This document shows positions 38,217 through 46,120 of a stretch of 64,000 nt of DNA, one piece after another (the first letter of the stretch is position 1; each line of letters opens with the position of its first letter). Origin of the DNA: Phycicoccus sp. Root101. GTDB taxonomy: Bacteria > Actinomycetota > Actinomycetes > Actinomycetales > Dermatophilaceae. Both the position numbers and the translations under genes were made by a program. The stretch spans positions 124,001 through 188,000 of the forward strand of contig NZ_LMCM01000008.1 in NCBI RefSeq assembly GCF_001426245.1. Direction: 5' to 3'. Below the pieces are notes generated by a model. That model saw only the letters and a program-made list of their open reading frames with translations, was not told the origin of the DNA and searched no databases.

Positions 38217-38236
38217 GTAGTAGGACGTCCTACTAC
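38217..38236. promoter_or_regulatory. perfect 20-bp palindromic operator
   Basis: GTAGTAGGAC and its exact complement GTCCTACTAC meet at 38226/38227. It is immediately upstream of the -10 box, covering the spacer toward -35, so a bound dimer would block transcription. Its size and symmetry fit a TetR-family fatty-acid-type regulator. No such gene is adjacent; the one TetR gene in the window is 17 kb away beside different repeats. Confidence 0.68.
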
Positions 38237-38311
38237 CTGCATCGCCGAGGTGAGGGCCCCCGACCCAGCAGACGTTTCTGCCCTGCGGGCAGGTTGCCAC
38301 CTACCCCCTCG

Positions 38312-38341
38312 GCAGCAACGTCTGCTAGCAGAGGTTGCTGC
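38312..38341. repeat. 30-bp imperfect palindrome, copy 2 of a shared motif
   Basis: GCAGCAACGTCTGCT and AGCAGAGGTTGCTGC are complementary except at one position. The same 30-bp core recurs at 54855-54884. On the minus strand it follows the SGNH hydrolase stop by about 60 nt and can serve as its terminator. Confidence 0.7.
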
Positions 38342-38348
38342 TGCAGAC

Positions 38349-38404
38349 GGAGGGTGGGGGGGTGGGGGGCGGAGCGGGGGCAGACGGGGGGCGCGGGCGG
38401 GGGT
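38349..38404 (+). other. G-rich run with quadruplex potential
   Basis: Seven runs of three to seven G lie within about 55 nt on the plus strand, just after the SGNH stop (C-rich in that transcript). It could fold as a DNA G-quadruplex or help terminate transcription. No gene is seen in it. Confidence 0.5.
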
Positions 38405-39285
38405 CAGGTATGGCGCTGGGTCGGCTCGACCGGGGTGAGCTCGGATCGCTTCGCGGTCACGGTGTCGCCGGAGGACTCGCCGCGCAGCCGGCGCTGGACC
38501 CAGGGGGCGAGGTGCGTCCTGGCCCAGGCGGCGTTCGCGGCCGTCGCCTCCCGGCGGCCCACCGGCGGGAGCGGGGGCAGCGGAGTGCTCCAGTCGGCGC
38601 GGTCGGTGTCGTGGCCGAGCGCGGACAGGGCGTTGAGCGCGACGCGGCGGTGGCCCTCGGTGGTCATGTGGATCCGGTCGTCGGCCCACAACCGGAAGTC
38701 CTTGAGCGCGTCCATCCCCCACTGGTTGATGACGTAGCAGCCGTGCTGCTGGGCGATGCTGAAGATGTTGGCCGAGTGGATCGCGTGCCGGCCGCGCAGG
38801 TGGCGGAGCAGGGGAGCGCCGGACGGGTCGGTCGGGGTCGCGAGCAGGACGTCGCTCCCGGCGGCGCGCAGGCGCACCACCGCGGTCTCCAGCCGGTCGG
38901 CGATCGCGTCGAGGTCGGCCTTCGGGCGCAGGATGTCGTTGCCGCCACCCACCATGGAGACCAGGTCGGGCTGCAGCCCGAGCGCGGCCTCCAGCTGGGG
39001 TCCGATGACGTCGGCGAGGAGCCGGCCGCGCACGGCGAGGTTGGCGTAGGCGAACTCCCCACCCGACCGGTGCGCGATCCCGGCGAGGTGCTCGGCGAGC
39101 CGGTCGGCCCAGCCCACGTAGCTGTTGTCGCGGGAGGGGTCGGCGTCGGACATGCCCTCGGTGAACGAGTCGCCGATTGCCACGTAGCGGTGCCAGACCT
39201 TGCCGCCGCTCTCGGGCAGGTGGGTCTCGTTGCCGGGCAGCTCGGTGGCCGCGTCGGTGGTGTGCTCGGCGGTCGGGTCGGTCAC
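38404..39285 (-). CDS. SGNH/GDSL hydrolase
   Basis: 293 residues. Serine nucleophile in [14 protein letters not shown] (block I), glycine in [12 protein letters not shown] (block II), GGGNDI (block III) and the Asp-His pair [10 protein letters not shown] (block V): a complete lipase/esterase set. The C-terminal ~80 residues are basic and Pro-rich with no signal peptide, so the enzyme appears cytoplasmic; the substrate is unknown. The GTG start overlaps the ung stop (GTGA), so it is coupled to a DNA-repair gene. Confidence 0.9.
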   Translation of the reverse strand: MTDPTAEHTTDAATELPGNETHLPESGGKVWHRYVAIGDSFTEGMSDADPSRDNSYVGWADRLAEHLAGIAHRSGGEFAYANLAVRGRLLADVIGPQLEAALGLQPDLVSMVGGGNDILRPKADLDAIADRLETAVVRLRAAGSDVLLATPTDPSGAPLLRHLRGRHAIHSANIFSIAQQHGCYVINQWGMDALKDFRLWADDRIHMTTEGHRRVALNALSALGHDTDRADWSTPLPPLPPVGRREATAANAAWARTHLAPWVQRRLRGESSGDTVTAKRSELTPVEPTQRHT

Positions 39286-39959
39286 GGCAGGCTCCAGTCG
39301 ATCGGGTCGGCGCCCTGCTGGGCCAGGAGCTCGTTGGCGCGGCTGAACGGGCGCGAGCCGAAGAACCCCGAGTGGGCCGACAGGGGTGAGGGGTGCGCGC
39401 TCTCGACGGACGGGACGTCCCCGAGGTGCGGCACGAGGTTGCGGGCGTCGCGACCCCAGAGGATCGCGACGAGGGGGCCACCGCGGTCGACGAGGGCCGA
39501 GATGGCCTGCGCCGTCACGGTCTCCCAGCCCTTGCCGCGGTGGCTCGCCGGCTTGCCGGGGTGGACGGTCAGCACGCGGTTGAGCAGCAGCACGCCGCGG
39601 TCGGCCCACGGCGACAGGTCACCGGTGCTGGGTCGCGGCAGGCCGAGGTCGGTGCCGAGCTCCTGGTAGATGTTGGCCAGGCTCCGGGGCACCGGCTGGA
39701 CGTCCGCGGCCACCGAGAACGACAGCCCCACGGCGTGACCGGGGGTCGGGTAGGGGTCCTGCCCCACGATGAGCACGCGGACGGCGTCCAGCGGCTGCTC
39801 GAACGCCCTGAGCACGCGGTCCCCGGACGGCAGGTACCCGCGCCCCGCAGCCACCTCGGCCCGGAGGAACTCGCCCATCGAGGCCACGGTGCCGGCCACC
39901 GGCTCGAGAGCCTTCGCCCACGAGGGGTGGACGAGCTCGGGGAGGGCTGCGGGCGGCAT
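39282..39959 (-). CDS. ung: uracil-DNA glycosylase
   Basis: 225-residue family 1 uracil-DNA glycosylase that removes uracil arising from cytosine deamination or misincorporation. Water-activating loop [18 protein letters not shown], uracil-recognition region [18 protein letters not shown] and DNA-intercalation loop [13 protein letters not shown] are all intact. The ATG at 39959 is supported by TACGTT 7 nt upstream (leaderless). It is followed with a 4-nt overlap by the SGNH hydrolase gene. Confidence 0.96.
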   Translation of the reverse strand: MPPAALPELVHPSWAKALEPVAGTVASMGEFLRAEVAAGRGYLPSGDRVLRAFEQPLDAVRVLIVGQDPYPTPGHAVGLSFSVAADVQPVPRSLANIYQELGTDLGLPRPSTGDLSPWADRGVLLLNRVLTVHPGKPASHRGKGWETVTAQAISALVDRGGPLVAILWGRDARNLVPHLGDVPSVESAHPSPLSAHSGFFGSRPFSRANELLAQQGADPIDWSLP

Positions 39960-39966
39960 ACCCAGA

Positions 39967-39972
39967 AACGTA
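39967..39972 (-). promoter_or_regulatory. -10 box (TACGTT) of ung
   Basis: On the minus strand TACGTT, then TCTGGGT, then ATG. No ribosome site. Confidence 0.45.
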
Positions 39973-40093
39973 TCCCTGCCGTCGCACACCGGCACAGTTG
40001 ACCCGGGCCTTGCCGAACCCGCACCGAATCCGGACCGCGTGTTGGCCGCGGAGTTGCCCACGGCGCAACGGGTTCGGGCCAGTCTCGCTGGTC

Positions 40094-40732
40094 ATGACCT
40101 CCCCCTCCTCCCTCCTGCGCGCTGCCGCCGCGGCCACCCTCGCCCTCGCCGCGCTCCCCGTCGCGGCCTCCGCCGCCTCCGCCCTCCCGCCGCCGGCCCC
40201 GACCGTTGCTGACTCCCGTGACCAGCTCGCCACCCTGACCGTGGCGCCCGAGGACAACGCGGGGTACGACCGCACGCTCTTCACGCACTGGATCACCATC
40301 AGCGGGACCTGCGACACCCGCGAGACCGTCCTTGAGCGCGACGGCTCCGGGGTGGTGACCGACTCGGCGTGCAAGGCGACCAGTGGTTCCTGGACCAGCG
40401 TCTACGACGGCGTGAAGACGACCGATGCCTCGACGTTCGACATCGACCACGTCGTGCCGTTGGCCGAGGCGTGGGGTTCGGGCGCGAGCGGGTGGACGTC
40501 GACGGATCGCAAGAACTTCGCCAACGACCTCGTCCGACCCCAGCTCATCGCGGTGTCCGCCTCGAGCAACCGCAGCAAGGGTGACCGCGACCCGGCCGAG
40601 TGGCAGCCGACGAGCGCGACGTGGAAGTGCGAGTACGTCCGCGAGTGGATCAACGTGAAGTACTACTGGGACCTCGACGTGGACAGCGCCGAGAAGGCCG
40701 CGGTGGAGGACATGCTCGACACCGACTGCTGA
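40094..40732 (+). CDS. secreted HNH endonuclease (DUF1524 type)
   Basis: 212 residues. A clear signal peptide (about 1-33, Ala/Leu-rich, ending ASAASALP) is followed by an HNH domain with catalytic DIDHVVPLAEAWGSG and the second half FANDLVRPQLIAVSASSNRS plus KGDRDPAEW. Cysteine pairs (CDT and WKCEYV) suggest disulfides outside the cell. Extracellular HNH/DUF1524 nucleases are common in actinobacteria, probably for DNA scavenging. The ATG at 40094 gives the best signal peptide; upstream codons are arginine/proline-rich. Confidence 0.9.
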   Translation: MTSPSSLLRAAAAATLALAALPVAASAASALPPPAPTVADSRDQLATLTVAPEDNAGYDRTLFTHWITISGTCDTRETVLERDGSGVVTDSACKATSGSWTSVYDGVKTTDASTFDIDHVVPLAEAWGSGASGWTSTDRKNFANDLVRPQLIAVSASSNRSKGDRDPAEWQPTSATWKCEYVREWINVKYYWDLDVDSAEKAAVEDMLDTDC

Positions 40733-40846
40733 GCCGACTGCTGGACCCCACGGCTCGACCCCACGGCTCGACCCCTGCTGCTCGACCCACGGCTCGAGCT
40801 GCACCGCGGGAGTCGCACCGCGCGAACCGCACCGTCGCGGCCTGCC

Positions 40847-40852
40847 TAGGCT
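40847..40852 (+). promoter_or_regulatory. -10 box (TAGGCT) of the HAD phosphatase gene
   Basis: TAGGCT, six bases, then the GTG at 40859. Leaderless pattern. Confidence 0.45.
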
Positions 40853-40858
40853 GTCCGG

Positions 40859-41518
40859 GTGACCTCGCTGCGCTGGCCCGTCGTGCTGTTCGACTTCGAC
40901 GGCACCCTGGCCGACACCATCCCGCTCATCGTCGCCTCCTACCGCCACGCCCTGACGTCCGTGCTCGGCGAGTCCGCGCACGACGACGAGGTGCGCTCGT
41001 GGATCGGGCGCCCGCTCCAGCCGGTGCTCGAGGAGCGCTACCCGGGTCGCGGGGCCGAGCTCACCGACGTCTACCGCACCTGGAACCTCGCCAACCACGA
41101 CGAGCTGATCCAGACCGTCGACGGCATCCCGGAGCTGCTCGACGACCTCCACGCCGCCGGTGCCCGCACCGGGGTGGTGTCCTCGAAGAAGGCCGAGACC
41201 GTCGAGCTCGGCCTGCGGGCCGTGGGTCTCGCCGAGAAGATCGACGTGCTCGCCGGGCAGGAGGCCACCCCGCTGCACAAGCCGGACCCTGCGCCCCTCC
41301 TGTATGCCGCGCAGCGCCTCGGCGCGGCACCGTCCGACTGCGTGTACATCGGTGACGCCACCGTCGACGTCGAGGCGGCGAGGGCGGCCGGCATGGGGGC
41401 GCTCGCGGTCACTTGGGGTGCTGGGGTGCGCGCGGAGCTGGAGGCCACCGGCCCGCACGCGGTCGTCGACGACGCGGTCGGCCTGAGGGCCGAGCTGCTG
41501 GGGTCCGCCCGGCCCTAG
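40859..41518 (+). CDS. HAD-family phosphatase (phosphoglycolate phosphatase/PpaX-like)
   Basis: 219 residues. Nucleophile motif LFDFDGTLADT, a helical cap domain, Thr/Ser motif VVSSKKAETV and metal motif YIGDATVDVEAARAAG identify a HAD subclass I hydrolase. Best matches by eye are phosphoglycolate phosphatase and pyrophosphatase PpaX; the substrate is not determined. It starts with GTG, leaderless. The stop TAG overlaps the -10 box of the following decarboxylase gene, so that gene can be expressed independently. Confidence 0.9.
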   Translation: MTSLRWPVVLFDFDGTLADTIPLIVASYRHALTSVLGESAHDDEVRSWIGRPLQPVLEERYPGRGAELTDVYRTWNLANHDELIQTVDGIPELLDDLHAAGARTGVVSSKKAETVELGLRAVGLAEKIDVLAGQEATPLHKPDPAPLLYAAQRLGAAPSDCVYIGDATVDVEAARAAGMGALAVTWGAGVRAELEATGPHAVVDDAVGLRAELLGSARP

Positions 41519-41521
41519 ACT
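41516..41521 (+). promoter_or_regulatory. -10 box (TAGACT) of the decarboxylase gene
   Basis: TAGACT, six bases, GTG at 41528. The box includes the stop codon of the preceding HAD gene (TAG at 41516-41518). Confidence 0.45.
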
Positions 41522-41527
41522 CGCCGC

Positions 41528-42898
41528 GTGCACGGCTACAGCGACCAGCAGCTAGAGATCCTCGGCGACGCGATCCTCGCCTACTCCGCCGACCGGCTGA
41601 AGCTCGACCCGGTCCCCCTCGACGGGCCGCGGACGCTCGCCGAGCTCGACGCGGCGGCCGGGATGACGATCACCCCGGACGGCATCGGCGGACTCGCCGC
41701 GCTCAAGCTGTTCGAGGAGGACCTCGCCCCGGCGTGCATCTCGACCGACCACCCGCGGTACCTGTCCTTCATCCCATGTGCCCCCACCGAGGCCTCGGCC
41801 ATGTTCGACCTCGTCGTCGGCGCCTCGTCGATCTACGGCGGCTCGTGGCTCGAGGGAGCCGGCGCCGTGTACGCCGAGAACCAGGCGCTGCGCTGGATCG
41901 CCGACCTCGTCGGCCTCCCCGAAAGCGCCGGCGGCGTGTTCGTGCCCGGCGGCACGATCGGCAACCTCTCCGCGCTGGTGGCAGCCCGTCACACTGCCCG
42001 GATGGAGGCCACCCAGCAGGGACGCCGTGGCGAGGGCTCCCGGCCGTGGCGTGTCGCGGCGACGCACGGCGCGCACTCCTCGATCCAGTCGGCGTGCGAC
42101 GTGATGGATGCCGAGTTCGTCGGGGTCGAGGTCGACGAGATGGGCCGGCTCACCGGACCGGCGCTGCGCGAGGTGCTCCTCGAGCACGGGCCCGAGACGT
42201 TCTTCGCCGTGGTCGCCACGTCGGGCACGACCAACTTCGGGATCGTCGACGACCTCGAGTCCGTCGCCGCGGTCTGCCGGGAGTTCGGCATCTGGTTCCA
42301 CGTCGACGGTGCGTACGGCGGCGCCGGCCTCGCCGCGCCCTCGGTGCGCCACCTCTACGAGGGGATCGAGCACGCGGACTCGTTCATCGTCGACCCCCAC
42401 AAGTGGCTCTTCGCCCCGTTCGACTGCTGTGCGCTGCTCTACCGCGAGCCCGCGCTGGCCCGGGCCGCGCACACCCAGCACGCGTCCTACCTCGACGTCC
42501 TCACCGAGGCCGCCGACTGGAACCCGACCGACTACTCGGTCGGCCTCACCCGTCGCGCCCGTGGGCTGCCGTTCTGGTTCAGCCTCGCCACGCACGGCAC
42601 CAAGGCCTACACCGAGGCCGTCGAGCGGACCCTGGCGGTGACCCGGTTCGCTGCGGAGGAGATCGGTCGCCGCGACTACGTCGAAGTGGTCCGTGAGCCC
42701 GACCTGTCGGTCGTGGTGTTCCGCCGGATCGGCTGGTCCCCGTCGGACTACCAGCGCTGGTCGGACCGGCTGCTCGAGGACGAGTTCGCCTTCGTCGTGC
42801 CGACCTCGCACGACGGCGAGACCCTGACGCGGTTCGCGATCGTCAACCCCAAGACCTCCGAGGACGACATCAGCGCCATCCTCGACACCATGGCCTGA
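41528..42898 (+). CDS. PLP-dependent group II amino-acid decarboxylase
   Basis: 456 residues of the AADC/glutamate-decarboxylase fold. PLP lysine in FIVDPHKWLFAPFDCC, cofactor aspartate region WFHVDGAYGGAG, and TSGTTNFGIVDDL. Members act on aromatic amino acids, aspartate, glutamate or diaminobutyrate; the substrate is not resolvable here. Some actinobacterial relatives make beta-alanine. Starts GTG, leaderless. Possible link to gabT is only proximity (6 kb). Confidence 0.88.
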   Translation: MHGYSDQQLEILGDAILAYSADRLKLDPVPLDGPRTLAELDAAAGMTITPDGIGGLAALKLFEEDLAPACISTDHPRYLSFIPCAPTEASAMFDLVVGASSIYGGSWLEGAGAVYAENQALRWIADLVGLPESAGGVFVPGGTIGNLSALVAARHTARMEATQQGRRGEGSRPWRVAATHGAHSSIQSACDVMDAEFVGVEVDEMGRLTGPALREVLLEHGPETFFAVVATSGTTNFGIVDDLESVAAVCREFGIWFHVDGAYGGAGLAAPSVRHLYEGIEHADSFIVDPHKWLFAPFDCCALLYREPALARAAHTQHASYLDVLTEAADWNPTDYSVGLTRRARGLPFWFSLATHGTKAYTEAVERTLAVTRFAAEEIGRRDYVEVVREPDLSVVVFRRIGWSPSDYQRWSDRLLEDEFAFVVPTSHDGETLTRFAIVNPKTSEDDISAILDTMA

Positions 42899-43065
42899 GG
42901 CCGTCCCGGACCCGTCGGGCGGCTCCGCCGAGCACCTGTGTGGTGCGTGTGACGGGTGTGACCGAGCACGGAAAGTCGTCAGGCACGGCTCGCCGAACAG
43001 AATGACAAGCGTGTGATTCCCTCCGTATAGTTGCCCCTGCAAGGCACCGTCACGAAGGGTCGAGA

Positions 43066-43356
43066 GTGAACGCCGCACACGAGCAGGATCACGTCAGCGC
43101 CGCCGCAGGGCTGAGCGAGCGCGATCGCGAGATCATCGCCTTCGAGCGGCAGTGGTGGAAGTACGCCGGGGCCAAGGAGCAGGCCATCAAGGAGCTCTTC
43201 GACATGAGCGCCACCCGCTACTACCAGGTGCTCAACGCCCTCATCGACTCCCAGGCCGCCCTCGAGGCGGACCCCATGCTCATCAAGCGCCTGCGCCGAC
43301 TGCGCGCCTCGCGCCAGCGCGCCCGCAGCGCCCGACGGCTCGGCATCCAGCTGTAG
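43066..43356 (+). CDS. DUF3263 protein
   Basis: 96 residues. SERDREIIAFERQWWKYAG, then EQAIKELFDMSATRYYQVL is the DUF3263 signature, a helix-turn-helix-like bundle conserved across actinobacteria; the basic tail RLRRLRASRQRARSARRL could contact nucleic acid. It starts with GTG and GGGTCGAGA upstream. A promoter-like TATAGT lies near 43026. It is followed by a strong hairpin. Function not established; a DNA-binding role is an inference. Confidence 0.85.
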   Translation: MNAAHEQDHVSAAAGLSERDREIIAFERQWWKYAGAKEQAIKELFDMSATRYYQVLNALIDSQAALEADPMLIKRLRRLRASRQRARSARRLGIQL

Positions 43357-43368
43357 CCGGTCCCCCCA

Positions 43369-43416
43369 GACACAGTCACGCCCGTCCAGAATCGACTGGA
43401 CGGGCGTCGCTGTGTC
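43369..43416. terminator. strong hairpin after the DUF3263 gene
   Basis: A 21-nt arm beginning GACACAGTCACGCCCG pairs with 43396-43416 with about one or two mismatches; loop AATCGA. Confidence 0.7.
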
Positions 43417-43428
43417 CGGGCCCTCGCC

Positions 43429-43507
43429 GCCCGCGCAGATCGGGTGTCGCTCGGCGAACCGGGTGCTGTTCGTGCCGGGTTTGCCGAACGACACCCGCTG
43501 TGCGGGC
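43429..43507. repeat. 79-bp imperfect inverted repeat
   Basis: GCCCGCGCAG (43429-43438) pairs with CTGTGCGGGC (43498-43507), and GGGTGTCGCTCGGC (43442-43455) with GCCGAACGACACCC (43483-43496), each with one mismatch; the central 27 nt also contain partly complementary GAACCGGG and CCGGGTT. It lies between the DUF3263 terminator and the GNAT gene; role unknown. Confidence 0.6.
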
Positions 43508-43590
43508 AGGGCGGCAGGGCAGGGGAGGACGGTATGGCGCCTGTGCGGCTCTGCGCGCGCCATACCGCTCGCGCGTGCTTGACTGCCGCC

Positions 43591-44046
43591 GTGACCGACG
43601 TGCGCACGCGCCCCGCGGGACCTGACGACGCCCTGGTGGTGGCCGGCCTGACGCTGCAGTGCGCGCTGCACCGGGGCGGCACGCCCGAGCCGGGCTTCCT
43701 CGACCGTTTCGCCCGGGCCTGGTCGGCCCAGGTCCGGACCCGCCCGGCGTGGATCGCCGAGGTCGGCGACCAGCACGCGGGCTACCTGCAGGCGGCGATC
43801 GTGCCGGCCCTGCCGTGGCCGGGGCGCAGCGAAGCGGCGGGTGTCCTGCTCGTCGACACCTTCTTCGTCCGCCCGACGCACCGGGGCCTGAGCGTGGGCG
43901 AGTTCCTCCTGCGGGCTGCCGTCGACTGGTCCGGGGCGCAGGGCCTGACCGAGGTCCGGATGACGGCGGGGAAGTTCACCCGGCCGATGGTCGAGCGGGT
44001 GGGGTTCGTCGCCCACGACGCCGCCCACCACCTGGAGCTGTCGTGA
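43591..44046 (+). CDS. GNAT-family N-acetyltransferase
   Basis: 151 residues. Acetyl-CoA-binding region VDTFFVRPTHRGLSVGEFLL (the RxxGxG loop appears as HRGLSVGE) and a C-terminal TRPMVERVGFVAHDAAHH. The substrate is unknown. It starts GTG at 43591; upstream codons in frame are weak. The stop overlaps the VOC gene (GTGA), and the four genes from here to 45914 run on closely spaced, suggesting one operon. Confidence 0.85.
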   Translation: MTDVRTRPAGPDDALVVAGLTLQCALHRGGTPEPGFLDRFARAWSAQVRTRPAWIAEVGDQHAGYLQAAIVPALPWPGRSEAAGVLLVDTFFVRPTHRGLSVGEFLLRAAVDWSGAQGLTEVRMTAGKFTRPMVERVGFVAHDAAHHLELS

Positions 44047-44417
44047 GCGAGGGGCTGAGGATCGGGTCGATCGTCGTGCACGTCGCTGACGTCGCCCGGG
44101 CGATGGCCTTCTGGGCGCCCGCACTGGACTACGAACCGCGGTACGAGCCCGAACCCGACTGGGTCATCCTGCGCCCACGCGAGGGTCGGTCCGGCCCCAA
44201 CCTCTCCCTCGACGGCGTGGGCGCCGACCCGCCGCAGTTCCCCGAGATCCACCTCGACCTCTATGCCCAGGACCAGGCCGCCGAGGTGGAACGCCTGGTC
44301 GCCCTCGGTGCCCGCCGGGTCGAGGACTGGCCCTACCCCGACGAGCCGCACGACTTCGTCGTCCTGCAGGACCCGGACGGCAACCGGTTCTGCGTCATCG
44401 ACGCCTCCGAGGACTGA
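44043..44417 (+). CDS. VOC-superfamily protein
   Basis: 124 residues: SIVVHVADVARAMAFWAPAL opens the first module; LQDPDGNRFCVIDAS closes the second. Glyoxalase/bleomycin-resistance type, with a metal-ligand pattern that can be read only loosely. The GTG start overlaps the GNAT stop by four bases; the P1 peptidase GTG follows 4 nt after its stop. Confidence 0.87.
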   Translation: MSEGLRIGSIVVHVADVARAMAFWAPALDYEPRYEPEPDWVILRPREGRSGPNLSLDGVGADPPQFPEIHLDLYAQDQAAEVERLVALGARRVEDWPYPDEPHDFVVLQDPDGNRFCVIDASED

Positions 44418-44421
44418 GCCC

Positions 44422-45471
44422 GTGCGAGCCGGCCCGACCAACTCCCTCACCGACGTCCCGGGGATCCGGGTCGGCCACGCCACGCGCACCGAGCCCGGCT
44501 GGCTCACCGGCACGACCGTCGTCCTTGCTCCCGGCGCCGGGGCGGTCGGTGGCGTCGACGTCCGCGGCGGGGCCCCGGGCACGCGCGAGACCGACCTGCT
44601 CGACCCACGCAACCTCGTCGACCGCGTCAACGCCGTGGTGCTCACCGGCGGGAGTGCCTTCGGCCTCGCTGCCGCGGACGGAGTCGTCCGACGCCTGTAT
44701 GACGCCGGTGTCGGGTGGCCGATGGGGGCGCCGGGGCAGGTGGTGCCGATCGTGCCGGGTGCGGTGCTGTTCGACCTCGGGCGGGGTGGCGAGTTCGGGA
44801 ACGCCCCCGGTGCCGTCGACGGGGCTGCGGCCTTCGACGCGGCAACCGCTGGGGCGGTCGTCCAGGGCTGTGTCGGGGCCGGTACCGGTGCCAGGGTCGG
44901 GGGCCTCAAGGGCGGCGTCGGCTCGGCCAGCGCCGTGCTCGCGGACGGCACCACCGTGGCCGCCCTGGTGGTGGTGAACGCGATCGGTACGGCCGTCGAC
45001 GACCGGACCGGGGAGCTCTTCGCGACCCGCTTCGGGCTCGACGGGGAGTTCGCCGACGTCGGGGTGCCGGCAGCCTCGGAGCTGGACGCGGCCCGGGAAC
45101 GTGCTGCCGCGGCACACCAGGGGCAGCCGGTCCGGCCCGGCACGGCCACGACGATCGGCGTCATCGCGACGGACGCCGTCCTCACGAAGGCCCAGTGCCA
45201 GAAGGTCAGCGGGTTGGGCCACGACGGGCTCGCGCGGGCGATCCACCCGGTCCACACCCTGCTCGACGGTGACACGCTCTTCACCCTCTCGACGGGGGAG
45301 CGCCCAGCGCCCGACCTCCCGTCCCTGCACGCGCTCATGGTGGCGGCCGGTGACTGCGTGACGCGGGCCGTCGCGCACGCCGTCCTCGCCGCGACCTCGG
45401 TGGACAACGGCACGGTCGACCTGCGGTCCTACCCCGATGCCTTCCCGTCGGCTGTCAGGATGGGGCGATGA
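44422..45471 (+). CDS. P1 family (DmpA-type) aminopeptidase
   Basis: 349 residues of the DmpA/OAT N-terminal-nucleophile fold. The block NAVVLTGGSAFGLAAADGV is a family signature, and the self-cleavage site is probably G167-S168 in LKGGVGSASAV, which would free the serine nucleophile. Members are beta-peptidyl or L-aminopeptidases/D-esterases. Starts GTG, 4 nt after the VOC stop; the stop overlaps the next ATG (ATGA), so this set is co-translated. Confidence 0.92.
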   Translation: MRAGPTNSLTDVPGIRVGHATRTEPGWLTGTTVVLAPGAGAVGGVDVRGGAPGTRETDLLDPRNLVDRVNAVVLTGGSAFGLAAADGVVRRLYDAGVGWPMGAPGQVVPIVPGAVLFDLGRGGEFGNAPGAVDGAAAFDAATAGAVVQGCVGAGTGARVGGLKGGVGSASAVLADGTTVAALVVVNAIGTAVDDRTGELFATRFGLDGEFADVGVPAASELDAARERAAAAHQGQPVRPGTATTIGVIATDAVLTKAQCQKVSGLGHDGLARAIHPVHTLLDGDTLFTLSTGERPAPDLPSLHALMVAAGDCVTRAVAHAVLAATSVDNGTVDLRSYPDAFPSAVRMGR

Positions 45472-45914
45472 GCAACGACTGGAGCACCCCCGAGGGAATC
45501 GCCGCCATCAAGGACGCGCTCGCCGCGACCATCGAGGGGTGGGTGGCCCCGGTCGCGTACGGCGTGGGGATCAGTCCGGCGTCGAGCTCGCCGGAGCGGG
45601 AGTTCCCGCACGTGAACGGACCCGGAGGGACGCACGGCCTGCCCGCCGTCGTGCTCGCGAAGATCGTCGGCCACGCCCACGGCACCCAGACCTATGACCT
45701 GTCCAGGGCCCAGGTCGAGGCGGCCGTCGAGACGCTGGCCCCGGCGGAGGCCTGCACGTCGATGGACCACCCCAACCTCGCCGCCCTGCGGACCGTCCTC
45801 GCCGAGCTCGAGTCCAACCCGGCGCGCGAGGCGCAGGTCGTGTTCGTCGGCGACCTCGACGACCCGGTGTCGTCGGAGGCCGACGCCACCCTGCGCACCC
45901 TCGTGCAGTCGTAG
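45468..45914 (+). CDS. hypothetical protein, 148 residues
   Basis: Starts inside the P1 peptidase stop (ATGA). The sequence is mixed alpha/beta with no signal peptide or membrane segment; visible segments are AIKDALAATIEGWVAPVAYG and LAALRTVLAELESNPAREA. Several His and Asp residues (GHAHGTQTYDL) could bind metal, but I recognise no family. Last gene of the GNAT-VOC-peptidase operon. Confidence 0.8.
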   Translation: MSNDWSTPEGIAAIKDALAATIEGWVAPVAYGVGISPASSSPEREFPHVNGPGGTHGLPAVVLAKIVGHAHGTQTYDLSRAQVEAAVETLAPAEACTSMDHPNLAALRTVLAELESNPAREAQVVFVGDLDDPVSSEADATLRTLVQS

Positions 45915-45983
45915 TCGTCCGACCGAGGGTGGTCGTGGTCGGGGGCCGTGGCTGGCTGTCGCGGTCGTTCGTCACCATTTGAC

Positions 45984-46006
45984 CTGACAAAGCACGAGAT
46001 TGTCAG
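45984..46006. promoter_or_regulatory. operator-like inverted repeat before the mannosidase operon
   Basis: CTGACAA, nine bases, TTGTCAG, a perfect 7-bp inverted repeat about 115 nt upstream of the lipoprotein ATG, the only clear regulatory signal in this gap. No regulator gene is adjacent. Confidence 0.5.
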
Positions 46007-46120
46007 CGTGGACCGTTTCGTCCCACTGTGGAAGGGTTGCTGACGCAGGTCAACGAGGACCTGCAGTCGGTGCAGACAGCCCCCTGGCCCGTGCCGACGT
46101 CCGAGCCCGGAGGTCCCCCG

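Noticed and set aside
40733..40858. Short CACGGCTCGACCC-type repeats before the HAD gene
   Set aside because: Degenerate low-complexity DNA with no regular period; not reported as a repeat element.
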